Part shown: positions 34,401-45,046 of the stretch, piece after piece
Position numbering within the stretch: position 1 is the first letter of the stretch
Layout: every line of letters begins with the position of its first letter
NCBI GenBank assembly: GCA_025667525.1
Contig: JANFOE010000190.1
Location: forward strand, 1,490,501 to 1,554,500
Source of the DNA: Glebionis coronaria
Lineage: Eukaryota > Streptophyta > Magnoliopsida > Asterales > Asteraceae
Length of the DNA: 64,000 nucleotides
Direction: 5' to 3'
The notes under the pieces: generated by a model
Told to the model about the DNA's origin: nothing
What the model saw: the letters and a program-made list of their open reading frames with translations, nothing else
Databases searched by the model: none
Made by a program: the position numbers and the translations under genes

Positions 34401-34823
34401 CACGAAGCCAATACAAATTGGTTTTTGTTGTTAACTGTTTTATTTCAGGTATGAAGCTGCAAGCAAAGGAGTATTAATTTTAAGGAAAGTATACTTAGAA
34501 GGTTTTGTCTCATCAAATCAAGATAGAAGTTCATGATCAAGAGTTCAAAGATTTAACTCAAGAAGATAATTACTGTTGCTGCAGAATAAAATGAATGTTC
34601 ACAAGACACAAGAAGATCATAGTTTGAAGACAAAGATGATGTTCATAAGACTTAAAGGTTATCTTATCAGAAGAAGATCTACATTGAAGTGTTTGGCTAC
34701 ATTCCGTTGGATACAAGTATAGTTTACCAAGCTTAATCCAAGCTTGAAGAGAAGACTGAAGACATGTATTCTAATACATTCAATACAAAGAGAAACAAGA
34801 ATACAACAAGCTATCATTATCGT
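34401..34823 (+). other. Copia 3' non-coding region
   Basis: A/G-rich sequence with repeated AAGAAGAT and AAGACA words. No ORF. It leads to the polypurine tract. Confidence 0.5.
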
Positions 34824-34835
34824 TTAGGGGAGGAT
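34824..34835 (+). promoter_or_regulatory. Polypurine tract of Copia element
   Basis: TTAGGGGAGGAT lies directly before the LTR start TGTTGGGAATT. Confidence 0.8.
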
Positions 34836-35310
34836 TGTTGGGAATTATTGTTAAGTATCAAGTACCGTCAGTGTAAACTTAAGTACTGTTAGTATTATCA
34901 AGTACCGTTAGTGATAACGTGGTACATAATAAGTACTACTACTTATAAAGTAAGTACTGCTATATTGATTAGGAAGAATATATCTTTGTATAAGATATGT
35001 CATAGTTCTAGTTTGAGGTATATCTTATGTGATATACTTAATAGTTAGAATATTGATAATATATCGTTTGTGATATACTTATCTTTATAGAATATTCTAA
35101 GGTTTCTAGGGTTCCTTACTCTATAAAAGGAACATAGGTACGATGACATTTAAGTACCTCATTCAAGTCGATTAATAAGAGAATCGAATAGTTAAAAGTA
35201 ATTTGTTCTTCTGTGCTTTATAAGTTAGATTCCGCATAACTTATTTAGCTTGAGTAAGAGTTCTCAAAGTGTTTTAGTTTGATTACAAACTACTATACTA
35301 GTTCTTAACA
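34836..35310 (+). repeat. 3' LTR of truncated Copia element
   Basis: 475 bp, TGTTGGGAATT...GTTCTTAACA, with matching TGTT/AACA ends. A TATA box CTATAAAAGG lies at 35121-35130. The first 150 bp hold several AAGTACCGTTAGT-like repeats. Confidence 0.8.
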
Positions 35311-35418
35311 GAATATAGATCCAATCAAAGGGATCAACAATATATTATTAATAGAAAGTTTTAATTTAATCGTATTTCATGTAGTGTACTGTTCATGGTA
35401 TTTTATGCGGGTTATACA
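35311..35418 (-). repeat. Diverged Ty3 LTR start, minus strand
   Basis: The reverse complement starts TGTATAACCCGCAT and resembles the first 110 bp of the LTR at 29779 (CCCGCATG, TACCAT, AGTTAAAACTTTC), with many substitutions. It is cut on the left by the Copia LTR, suggesting that the Copia element inserted into an older LTR of the same family. Confidence 0.5.
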
Positions 35419-35460
35419 AACGTACTCGAAGAAGAACTCGATTGTTTGTTCATTATAGCC

Positions 35461-36526
35461 GAAAACATCTTTTAATATCGATTTGACCTTGGTCAATCTT
35501 GTTGTTTTGACCTCTCAACGTATTGGATAATTCGTTTTTCATTTCACCAATTTGGGTTTCTAATCTCTTCATATTAAGCGTCATTTTATTTTACATAATT
35601 TTGAAAATCACTTAAAACATTTTGATTTTTATTAAAATCTTGGTTTTGATTATTTCTTTGAAAATTCCCTTGATTACTGCTTGAAAATTGTTGCCTTTAT
35701 TGTTGTTGTTTTGAAAATTCGTGTTTTGATTGTTGTTAAAACCTCGATTTTGCCAATTTAAAATTTGACCATGATAATTATTATCCCCTTGATTTCTAAA
35801 ATTTCCTTGTTGATTATTTCCTTGAAAATTGTTTCGATTTTGATTGGAAAAATTGTTGCCTTGATTGTTACTATATTTCGCTTGTTGTGATAGACCGACG
35901 TCATTTTGATTTTAATTTTGAAAATTTCCATTTAACGCGTTTACACTCGACGTTTGGCCATCCGTAGCCGCACACTCGTAATAATTATGTGGTCCACCAC
36001 ACAACATACACGAAGCCTCAACCGCTTTCACCGTAGCGGGAGCGTTTTTCATTTCGATCAAAAAGGACGTGAAAGCATTCGTCAATTTGTCGACTTTCAC
36101 ATCAACCCTCTCAATATCGCGATTAGCATGGCTAACATTAGAGACATTGGCAACCCTCGGTGTGCTACGGAGTTGGTAAACCTTGGATCTATTTTCGATA
36201 ATCAATAATGCTTCCCTAAGAGTTTTACACAAAAAGTTACCGCCCGCGACAGAATTTAACGAATCTTTCTCTTGAAAATTAAGACCGTTATAAAAAGTGT
36301 CGATTTCGTGTAACTCGGAAAAATCGTTGTGAGGACATTGCCTAAGCAATTCCTTAAAACGATCCCACGCGTCTCTAAACGATTCATTCGGCTTTTGTTC
36401 AAACCTCATGATCTCGTTTTTGAAAACCGTGGTCTTAGATGGTGGAAAGAAATAATTAACAAATTTGCAAACGAGATCCTTATACGTAATTATAGAAATA
36501 GGTGGTTTTGAATAAGGGTTTAACAT
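35461..36526 (-). pseudogene. gag: Athila/Tat-like Ty3 gag, N-terminus missing
   Basis: Minus-strand frame 36526-35912 reads through the second half of a capsid (YKDLVCKFVNYFFPPSKT, ESFRDAWDRFKELLRQCPHN, IDTFYNGL) to a knuckle CMLCGGPHNYYEC (C-x2-C-x3-H-x4-C). An Asn/Gln-rich tail continues with stops to about 35461. The capsid start and the leader are missing; the frame begins abruptly next to LTR sequence at 36527. The motifs parallel the gag at 39824-40798. Confidence 0.8.
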
Positions 36527-37341
36527 TGGGTAACGAGGGATTTCGAATAAGGGTTCATTGGTGAGATTGAGGGGTGTTTGATCTGGTTAGAGGGGGATTA
36601 AGTGTTAACCGTGGTGTTTTAATAAATTTTTTTTTTTCAAATTGTGTTTCATTAGAAACAAACGGGGTGAGGTGATGGACTAGATATTTTAGGGTTGGAC
36701 TTTGGGTTTGTGTAGGTTTATTTAAGAAGGTGGGCTCAGGATGGGTTGTGTCCAGGTAGTATAGGTTATGGGTATTGGTAAGATGCAAAAACATCACCTG
36801 TTGACCAGTTGACTTGGAGTTAAAAGTATTTTTGATCTTTGGAATTTTTGACCCTCCACACTTAACTGGAAGTACACACAAGCTTTGCACCGTTAGTCCT
36901 TTTCTTTGCAAGATCAGTCCTTGTGGCATTACAAGTTAAGTCCTTTGTTAACATAGGGGATATAAGGGGCTTATCTTGTCATTCCTTCAAACTTCAAGGG
37001 TATTTCTTGTAAAGTCGTCAAACTTTAGAGACCCCTTTTGTATTTTTGGGATTCCTAGGGGCATAAAGTGTGATTCTTCAATTCTTGAGGGACCATTCTT
37101 GACAAATCTTCAAACTTGAAGGACTTTTTGGAAAATTCATTGCTCGGGGTCAGTTCATTGTGTGGCTTCGTTTCCCAAATGTTCATTTTTGCTTGATTCT
37201 TTTGATCTTTTGTTGATTTCATAATCCATACCTAAAATACACAATGAACAAATACAAGCATATTTTATGGTTTTTATGAAATTTTTACACATTTTAAGCC
37301 CTAAAATAACGATGAAACTATGTATAATTGCAATCTCATCA
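36527..37341 (-). repeat. Athila-like LTR, minus strand (partial)
   Basis: The reverse complement begins TGATGAGATTGCAATTATAC at 37341 and aligns with the LTR starting at 62361 (shared TGTATTTTAGGTATG, CACACAATGAAC, CAAGTTTGAAGA). The end toward gag is a deletion junction: GAATAAGGGTT occurs on both sides (about 36509 and 36543). Confidence 0.75.
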
Positions 37342-37812
37342 GGGACGTGATACTTATGCGAGGGAACTTGTGGAGGTCTCTACGAAGGTAGAGCTGGTGA
37401 AATCTGTGGTAATTGCCATCCCACTTGGGGATGGTTCTGGACATTTGTTAGCAACTATAGATGTGGAATATGAGTGGACACCGCCTCGCTGTGACATTTA
37501 TAAGGTTTTTGACCATAAGAGTGAAGTTTTTCCTACAATTCTTGGGTAGGAGGTTAAGGAGAAGTCCAACGTGAAATCAGGTACAAATGACGAGGGGTTT
37601 GTTGAGGTTAAAAGGAGAAGGAATTATAACAATCAAACTCTAATCCTATACGTTATATTAATGGGGTGAGAATGAGTAAACCGGGACCTAACTTTCTTTA
37701 CTTGTATATTGAGAAATGTGAATCATCTAAAACTACACATAAGAGTACTACAGCTACAACCAATAAGAATGTTAATATCTCGTCTCAGGATAAGGAGAAA
37801 GGTGTGGCTATG
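37342..37812 (+). pseudogene. LINE ORF1 middle part
   Basis: GRDTYARELVEVSTKVEL is followed by IDVEYEWTPPRC, the end of the DUF4283 region. The knuckle is degraded: of C-x2-C-x4-H-x4-C, only the first Cys and the His remain (CDIYKVFDHKSEVF). Later Lys-rich segments lie in shifted frames up to the insertion point. Confidence 0.75.
37808..37812. repeat. Left target duplication CTATG
   Basis: CTATG is repeated at 46808-46812, flanking TGATAGG...GTTATTA. Confidence 0.92.
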
Positions 37813-38317
37813 TGATAGGTGTGTAAACACCCATCTTTTCTACCACTTAATTACAAGAATAACCGGACCTAAACGTGTATTTTATGTCTTTTATGTCGGA
37901 ATTATGCGTGGTTTGTGTTTTTGTTGTGATTTAGGATGAAAAGGTGAAAAGTGGAGAAAACACGGACATTCACGGGCATTTACTGACTTTTATTGAAGAA
38001 AAGGATGAAAGACGGAATCGAGAAGTCAAGGGTGGAAAAAGGAACGGAAGTCCAAGACCAATTCTGAAGATTTATCGAAGAAAAAGTCAAAAGACGGAAG
38101 TTTATCAAAAATCGAGAAACTCAAGTCTATTTTATTGAAGAAATTAAAGACGAGTTCAAAAGATATCCCGAGCCACAAGTCCTTAAAGTCCAAATTTAAA
38201 AGAAAGATTAGAAGAAAAGGACTAATGACGCAATTAATGAAGATTAAATGAAGGAGGGACTTAATCCCGCAATTAACAAGAAATGAAGGAGGGGAGGAAG
38301 CTTCCTTAATCCTCCCC

Positions 38318-38327
38318 TATAAATAGT
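38318..38327 (+). promoter_or_regulatory. LTR TATA box
   Basis: CTATAAATAG, about 505 bp from the LTR start, is preceded by a GGGGAGGAAGCTTCCTTAAT/CCTCCCC inverted repeat (38291-38317). Confidence 0.6.
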
Positions 38328-38814
38328 TTAGATTGTTAAGCATTTGTTTTTGTTGGCTAACTTGACAAATTAGCTCTTCCACTTTTATTTTATGCACCTT
38401 TAATTACTTGTCATTTAAATACATGTTTTGCACCTTTAATTACCTTTAATTTCAAGTAAGTGTTTCTTTAATTACTTGCACCTTTACTTTATCTTGTTAA
38501 TCTTCTTCTACCTTTCTTTGATTTACACGTTTTCAATTTGTTGATTTGTTAAAGATTTGATTTTTATGCTTTTGTTTGTTTTAAATCTCTTATTTTCATA
38601 GCTTATTTGATTTATTTTTCAAGTTTATATAGTTTTTACAAAAGTTATTTTTATATAAAAAGTTGTTTTTCTTAAAGTTTATTAATTTCGTGTCTTAAAA
38701 GTTGTTAACTTTCAGTTTGTTAGCTTATTCTTACACGTTTTTACCTTAGGATTTAGTCTTGAGCTTATTAGGATTATAGCTTAATTGTTAAGCTTATTTT
38801 TGGTATTTTTCTCC

Positions 38815-39215
38815 GTATTCCGATTGGATCAATCGGAAGAGGGTTTTACTTTCCGATCTGCGTGATCGGATAAGGGATTCTACATTCCGATTGGTGGGGG
38901 TTCTGGTATTCCGATCGCAGCAAGGTGTTGGTTATTCCGATCGTGTGTGAGTGACAAACATTCCGATTGGTTCTCCTTTCCAAATTCCGATCGAGGTGCT
39001 TAATCAGTATTCTGATTGGGACAGTGACAGTATTCCGATCAAGTGGTTTCCGATTAGCATTCCGACCAGATCACCATATTCCGATCAAGAGGAAGTTAAA
39101 CATTCCGATTGGAGGTGTTTTGGATATTCCGATTGGTGGTGACAGCATTCCGATTTGGGGTCAGCCATCATTCCGATTGAGGTGATTGTGTATCGATCGT
39201 AATACATTCCGATTT
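38815..39215 (+). repeat. ATTCCGATTGG repeat field, 5' LTR
   Basis: ATTCCGATTGG, ATTCCGATCG and close variants recur every 20-40 bp. The spacing is irregular, so it is a dispersed motif field rather than a strict tandem. The corresponding part of the 3' LTR is 46046-46465. Confidence 0.9.
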
Positions 39216-39579
39216 GGAGTTACTTTTAGTACTTTGTCTTGTTTTATTTTTTCGTTATCATTTTCTTTATTTGTCCAATTTTAATTTCCGTCACACGTTT
39301 TAATTTTCAGTTGTTTATTCATTTTACTTTTCGTCACGTTTTTAAATATCGCACATTTAATTTTAAATTAGACTTAGACTTAATTTCACGCACTTTACTT
39401 TAACGCCACTTTACTTTCAACGACATTTACTTTTAAGTCTTTGCACATTTAAATTTAAAACCAACCAAAAATATTTGTTTCCACCAAAATAAAACTGAGT
39501 CACATTAAACACAAGTTTTTCAATTCGAAGAGACTGGTACAACGAATCTTTTTAACCTGAGTAAAATCGAGTTATTAAA

Positions 39580-39594
39580 TGGCGCCGCTGCCGG
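39580..39594 (+). promoter_or_regulatory. Primer-binding site, tRNA-Asp type
   Basis: TGGCGCCGCTGCCGG starts two bases after the LTR end and matches the Athila/Tat-type site, except for one base in the middle as I recall it. Confidence 0.82.
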
Positions 39595-39823
39595 CTCTTT
39601 TCGTTAAGATCAACAGTTTTCTGTGAGAGACACGTTGCTTTTTGGGATCCGTTCACTTGTGAACGTTACTTTTCTTGCATAAAAATTCAAAAATCATAAA
39701 AATTAAAAATTGAAAAAAACCATAAAAATAAAAAAATTTCAAAAATCCAAAAAGATTTTATTTTTATTGTGTATATATATTGTCTTTGTGTTTGGTTTTG
39801 TTTTCTTTTGCATTTTCAGGTGT

Positions 39824-40798
39824 ATGCGTACTAGATCTTCTAATTATCAAGAGCCCGAGCCTCAAGAAGATTTAGATATGGCAGGTGTTAACAACAACAA
39901 CATTCCACCGAACCTGAATAATAATAATAACAACAATGCTCTTCCACAGCCCGATCTTCGGACCATGGAGGAACTTTGTCAACCAACAATGTTTGGACGA
40001 GGAGGACCGATTACGCCGATGCAAATCAACGCTCCTGAGTTTTCGTTGAAGCACCACATGATTCAGCAAGTACAAACAAACCCATTTAGAGGATTGCCTG
40101 ATGATGATGCCAACAAACACCTCGACAAGTTCATTACTATCACCCAGAGCATGAAGTTGGCTGGTGCCACAATGGATGAACTTCGCCTACAACTCTTTCC
40201 ACACACTCTATTACATCATGCCGAGAAATGGTTTGATCGTCTCCCGAAGAATTCTATTCACACTTGGGATGATATGACTCAACGCTTTTTGTCGCGCTAC
40301 TTTCCACCATCCATGGTCACGAGCCTTCGCAATCAGATCAGCGGTTTCATGCAAGATCCCGATGAATCTCTTTTTGACGCTTGGGAGAGATATAATGTCT
40401 TGATCGATAGATGTCCACACCACAACATGCTCCCTGTGACCTTAATTGATACTTTCTACAACGGTTTGACTTTTCGAGATCGTGATACGATCAATGCAGC
40501 CGCCGGTGGCACATTCATGAAAAGGAGACCCGAGGAGTGTAGAGAGTTAATTGAGAACATGACTACTCACCACAAGAACTGGGATTCCTCTGCTTCTTCT
40601 AGGAACAACCCGAGAGTCAATGTTTCCTCAACCTCAGCAAACCCTGAGATGACCGAACTCACCCGCATGATGGCTGAAATGAGCAAAAGTATTACGCTTC
40701 TCGCTTCAAACCAACAACAACAACAAGTTAAAGCGGTCGCTAATCCTTGTGAAACATGTGGCGGTCCTCACTCATACACCGATTGTCCTTCGACATAA
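39824..40798 (+). pseudogene. gag: Athila/Tat-like gag, N-terminal part
   Basis: ATG 39824 (MRTRSSNYQEP) is taken as the start, because the 38 codons upstream in frame are Lys/Phe-rich leader. An Asn-rich segment is followed by the capsid (HHAEKWFDRLPKNSIHTWDD, FLSRYFPPSM, DAWERYNVLIDRCPHHNMLP, DTFYNGL) and a knuckle CETCGGPHSYTDC (C-x2-C-x3-H-x4-C). TAA at 40796-40798 interrupts the frame, which continues from 40799 into the protease ORF. Capsid and knuckle are otherwise intact. Confidence 0.87.
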
Positions 40799-42610
40799 GG
40801 AAATCCGGAAAATGTGTATGCTGCTTACGGTAATTATTCACCGGAAAATTACCAAGCTAGACAACAAGGGGATAGAAACCTGCTGAGCTACCGTTCCAAC
40901 AACTACCTTTCACCCGGTTTTTCTTCTCAAAACCAAAACCCCGCCAACAACTACACTAGAAGCAACCAAATCCCACCAAGAGCTTCTAATCCTTATCACC
41001 CACCCGCCCAACAAAACCCACCCAGTAATCCGGATGTTGAGGCCATCATGAGAACCCAAGGTGAGCAAATCAAGAATCTGCAGAGCCAAATTATCAATCT
41101 GAAAGGAGATATCACAAAGCAAGGAAATGAGATTAGATCCGAGCTTAGAGATAACATTCAATCCTCCTTCAGCAATCAAACCAATGATTTGAAGAATATG
41201 CTCGCTAGTTTCTTGCCCGCCGCTCAACCTTCTTCTTCAAGTTCTCTACCTTCAAACACCGTCACCAATCCGCGAGCCAATGTGAGTGCTATTACTACTC
41301 GTAGTGGAGTCACCATCGTAGGACCAACAATCCCACCACCATCATCTACAACTCCTCCACCACCATTTATCCCTACTCCGCCCACACCTAGTATTAGTGC
41401 ACCATTACCGTCTCCGCCTCGACGTGATGAAGTTCCCGCCAATGACCCTTCAACATCTCAACCTTTACCTACTACACCTGCTCCTTCACCACCCAAACCT
41501 AATATCCCTTATCCCTCTCGTTTGGGCAAGAACAAAATGCTAAACAAGGAGGATGCTCAAGTGACTAGCTATATCAAGATGATTTCTCAAATGAACTTCA
41601 ACATTAGCTTTCTTGAAGCACTTGTCCACATGCCCAAATTTGTTAAAGCATTTAAGGAATTGCTTAACAAGAAGGAGAAGCTGATTGAACTCGCCAACAC
41701 ACGCTTAAATGAAAACTGCTCTGCAGTTATTCTTAAAGAACTTCCGGAAAAACTTGGAGATCCCGGTCGTTTTGTGTTGCCTTGCGTGTTCAACAAAACT
41801 GAAGAATTTACTGCCCTTGCTGATCTCGGGGCCAGTATTAATTTGATGCCACTAAGTGTTTGGAAAACACTATCATTGCCCGACCTCACTCCAACAAAGA
41901 TGACTCTTGAACTTGCAAATCCCACTCTCGCTTACCCTGTTGGTATAGCCGAAGACGTGTTCATTAAAGTTGGCGCATTTACTTTCCCGGTCGATTTTGT
42001 CGTAGTTGATTATGAAATGGACCCTCGTATTCCTTTAATACTTGGTCGGCCATTCTTGAGAACCGGACGAGCTTTAGTGGATGTTGCCGAAGGTGAGTTA
42101 ATCTTAAGAGTCGGGGATGATGCACAAGTTTTCAAAATGGGGAAGCTAACTAGTACAACTTTTGGAGGCCGAGAATCAGTGAATATGATTAATGTGCTCG
42201 ATGACTTTACCGTCTCAGACAATCCTCTATTCGACTCTTACATCGATAATCCACTTTTTCATGATGATGAGGATGATTCTCTCCCTACTTTCGAAGCTTC
42301 TCCCATTTATGATTCTCCACCGGTCTTTGATGCTTATGATGATGATGATTCTAGCTCAGATTCGGATGATTTTGATAATTGTACTTCTGAGTATCCCGAG
42401 CTGCCCACATATGATGATTTTGATGAGGTTGATACTCTTTCGAGCGATTCTTCACATGCTGAAGATCCTCCGCCATCACTCAATCCTACCTTGGACGATT
42501 ATCATTCGAGGAAGACTTCTCTCTGTTTCTCAATACATACTTCCCGCATGAGAGTGATGCACCTCCTCTGGACTTTGAATCTTATCGTCTTGATCCTACT
42601 TTGGATTTGA
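40799..42610 (+). pseudogene. Gag C-terminus and aspartic protease
   Basis: It is in the same frame as gag after one stop. A Gln/Asn/Ser-rich region is followed by a helical stretch (QGEQIKNLQSQIINLKGDIT), a Pro-rich linker (about 41330-41520) and a protease domain with catalytic LADLGASINLMPLSVW (about 41818), then MDPRIPLILGRPFLRTG. D-L-G-A in place of D-T/S-G is common in Athila/Tat proteases as I recall. An Asp/Ser-rich acidic tail ends in a frameshift near 42520, where the continuation moves to the next ORF. No RT follows. Confidence 0.85.
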
Positions 42611-43023
42611 AGAAAATTTTGTCAAAGGAGAAGAAACCGATCGACACCAAAATCCGTTGCAAATACGATTTGACACATCTTTGTCCTTCTTCAGAGGACG
42701 AGGTTGTGCTTCTTTGCGGATCTTCTTCACACTCGGCTGAGCCTGAGTGCTATTTTCCCTTAAAGGAAAAGGTGTTCGACCCCGGTATTGCAATCTTAGA
42801 GCCATCTCAGTATCCACCTGATGAAATAAAAGGAAAAATCTTTAGACTTACTGAAGACATGCTCGCACCGCTTCATACTTGCTCCCACCATGCTCCATCA
42901 TTGCTTAAGGGAACCTTGCCACTTCTCTTTTGGCTTGCCTTGTTCGCCTTAAGTTCTTGTTATTTGATGGATGAAAACTATGTCTTTGATCCGGGTGGAT
43001 ATGTCTCATGCTTCTTCCGTTGA
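42601..43023 (+). pseudogene. Short ORF after protease, element-specific
   Basis: 141 codons with LKKILSKEKKPIDTKIRCKY, SSHSAEPECYFPLKEKVFDP and a hydrophobic stretch LLFWLALFALSSCYL near the end. The frame appears to continue the acidic tail of the previous ORF across a frameshift near 42520. No known domain. It occupies the place where RT would begin in a complete element. Confidence 0.5.
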
Positions 43024-45046
43024 TGATCAAGGTCGAGTCAGGCTAACGACTCGGTAAACAAAAACCAAGCGCTTCTTGGGAGGCAACCTATGCATCTATC
43101 TTTCCGCTTTCTTTATCATAAGTGTAGGGGGGACCCTTTGGTTTGCTTTACTCTCCTCACTTCTTAATCAGGGATTCGAGCTTCAATGATCTACTCTTGA
43201 TGATTCTTAACGACCCGTGATTCCGTGTTCTACTTTATCCCGGTTCTATCCTAAACTCTTTTCGATTCACTATTTTATATTTTCTCAATATTAAAATAGG
43301 AATCTCTTTAGTTGTCTTTTCCTTAGCGAGATTTAAACAACGTGCACAATGTCCTAAGTATAGGGGAGTTTACTCCCACATGCTTAAACATTGAGGACAA
43401 TGTTTATCTTAAGTGTAGGGGGGCCTTCTATCGAAGTCAAGTGGTCTTTTCCTTGTATTTGTCCTCATTTTAACCGGAAAATCATTTTTTTGACATTTTT
43501 CAAAATTTTTGATCTATTTTGGCCTATTAGTTTTTCCCTTTGTATAGTTATTTTCTTCATTTGCTAGAATAAATCTTTGAATAAGTGGTTTTAGTTTTCA
43601 AACGTTGTGAGTCTTTTGACTCAATCCGAGTTTACTCTAGCTAGTATCCTTAACGTGTTTAAATCAAGTTTTGCTAGGCTTTTATATAGGGAGCTATAAA
43701 ACGCGAAAGTCTTAACTTTCACGGGTTAAGAACAAGAACTTTTCGCAAGTTCCTATAAATGATCCTAGAGAGTCGTTTATCAAGGGAACTTTAAAATGCG
43801 ATTTCTAAACTTGAAAAAGTCTAAGAATTTGCAAGATCCTATAGGCAACTCGAAAACCCAAAACTTCGATTTAATAGGCTAAGCATCCACGAATCTCATT
43901 ACTTGAGATTTTAAACTATGGAGAACGAGAGATGATAGAGCCAATTATAAGTTCGGTATTCTCTCGTGAATTTATGTGAGTTAATTATGAGCCTATTCTC
44001 CCATCGCTTGCTAATAAATTTATCTGCTAATAAATAAGGTTGTACGATTTGAAAAGTTACTTAGCTTCTAGCCCCAGATCGTTTAAAAGTTGCTCGGTAA
44101 TGACGAGAGTTCATAGCCAAGGCATAACTTATGAAGCGGGGCGCGAAGATTGGCGAGTCCGAAAAGGCCCTAACAAGGCATGAGGGCTATGTTTTGTTGC
44201 TAAAGATCCAAAAGTGATGAGAAGAATCATTTATCGAAGATCATTATGAAGGATCGAGACACACGACGAAAAGCAAAAACTCCCAAAAAGTCATGGAGAA
44301 GTGTATCCGAAAAGACCCTAACAAGGTATGAGGATAAATAGATCCAAGTCAATAAAGGAGGCGGATCGTTGTATATCAAAACCCAAAATAAAGATTGGAG
44401 AAAAATGAGGAAGTCGTGGTCCACATATGAAGAATCTCTCAAAAATTCCAAGTGAAGAAATTCCAATTATGAAGAGAAGACCATTATTTCATGAACGTCT
44501 CTCAAGATTTGAAGTATGAAGTCGCTGCCAAATATCGGCCCGAGAAAGGTCTCAAATCGCGAACCAAGTTATGCCAAGATATGAACTTTTTGATATCCCG
44601 AGAAGCAGTTTTAAAAGATTTGGTCCTTTAGCTAACCATTGATTAAATCGTGCACTTTATTTTCAGACTTAATAATTATCTAAATAAGTCAAACAATGCA
44701 TCTTCGTGATCATTCAAGACAAATAATAAAATATAAGAGATACCCATAGGAATAAGGGAGTCTAAGTGAATAATTGACCCACATGAGTTCGTGTTAGTTC
44801 ACTAACTTATAATAACAATGATCTCGTTTTTAAGCTTGGTTTGGAGAAAGTGAAAAGTTGAGGATGATGACTATTCATGACATTTTCAAAACCCAAGGTA
44901 TGCTCTTAATTTCTTTGCTTTGCATTTTTATAATTTTCTATCTCTTTAATAAAGGCCAATGTGGGTTGATTAAGATGAAAAGTGTAAACATGCTTTGTAA
45001 CTAATGCATTGCATGAGGACATTGTAATGGTCAAGTGTAGGGGATT
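43024..45046 (+). other. 3' non-coding region with repeated purine motif
   Basis: No coding sequence. CGCTTCTTGGGAGGCAACC (43070) is a phrase I associate with the 3' region of Athila/Tat elements. AAGTGTAGGGG or a variant recurs at 43120, 43357, 43410 and 45033, the last next to the 3' LTR as the polypurine tract. Phrases such as AAAAGGCCCTAACAAGG(C/T)ATGAGG repeat at 44163 and 44310. Confidence 0.6.
45033..45046 (+). promoter_or_regulatory. Polypurine tract of Athila/Tat-like element
   Basis: AAGTGTAGGGGATT lies directly before the 3' LTR start TGATAGGTG. Confidence 0.75.

Larger units (their letters stand above)
11612..35310 (+). mobile_element. 5'-truncated Copia element with post-pol ORF, split by a Ty3 element
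   Basis: The remains of one Copia element run from the last 64 codons of RNase H (11612) through a long post-pol ORF (12205-14564 and 32780-34031) and a non-coding 3' region to a polypurine tract and 3' LTR (34836-35310). The Ty3 insertion at 14565-32774 splits the post-pol ORF with a TTGAT target duplication, and the ORF resumes in register on the far side. The 5' LTR, gag, protease, integrase and most of reverse transcriptase are missing. RNase H, post-pol coiled-coil ORF, purine tract, LTR is the order expected of Sirevirus-related elements. Confidence 0.82.
37813..39577 (+). repeat. 5' LTR of Athila/Tat-like element
   Basis: 1765 bp. TATA box CTATAAATAG at 38318-38327. The part after 38815 holds at least 14 ATTCCGAT(T/C)-type repeats. 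It is nearly identical to the 3' LTR for about 1.33 kb, then strongly diverged. Confidence 0.92.

Noticed and set aside
36555..36929. 124-codon minus-strand ORF
   Set aside because: It lies within the Athila-like LTR; no similarity to a protein family.
40910..41925. Minus-strand ORFs opposite gag and protease
   Set aside because: Shadows of the plus-strand reading frame.
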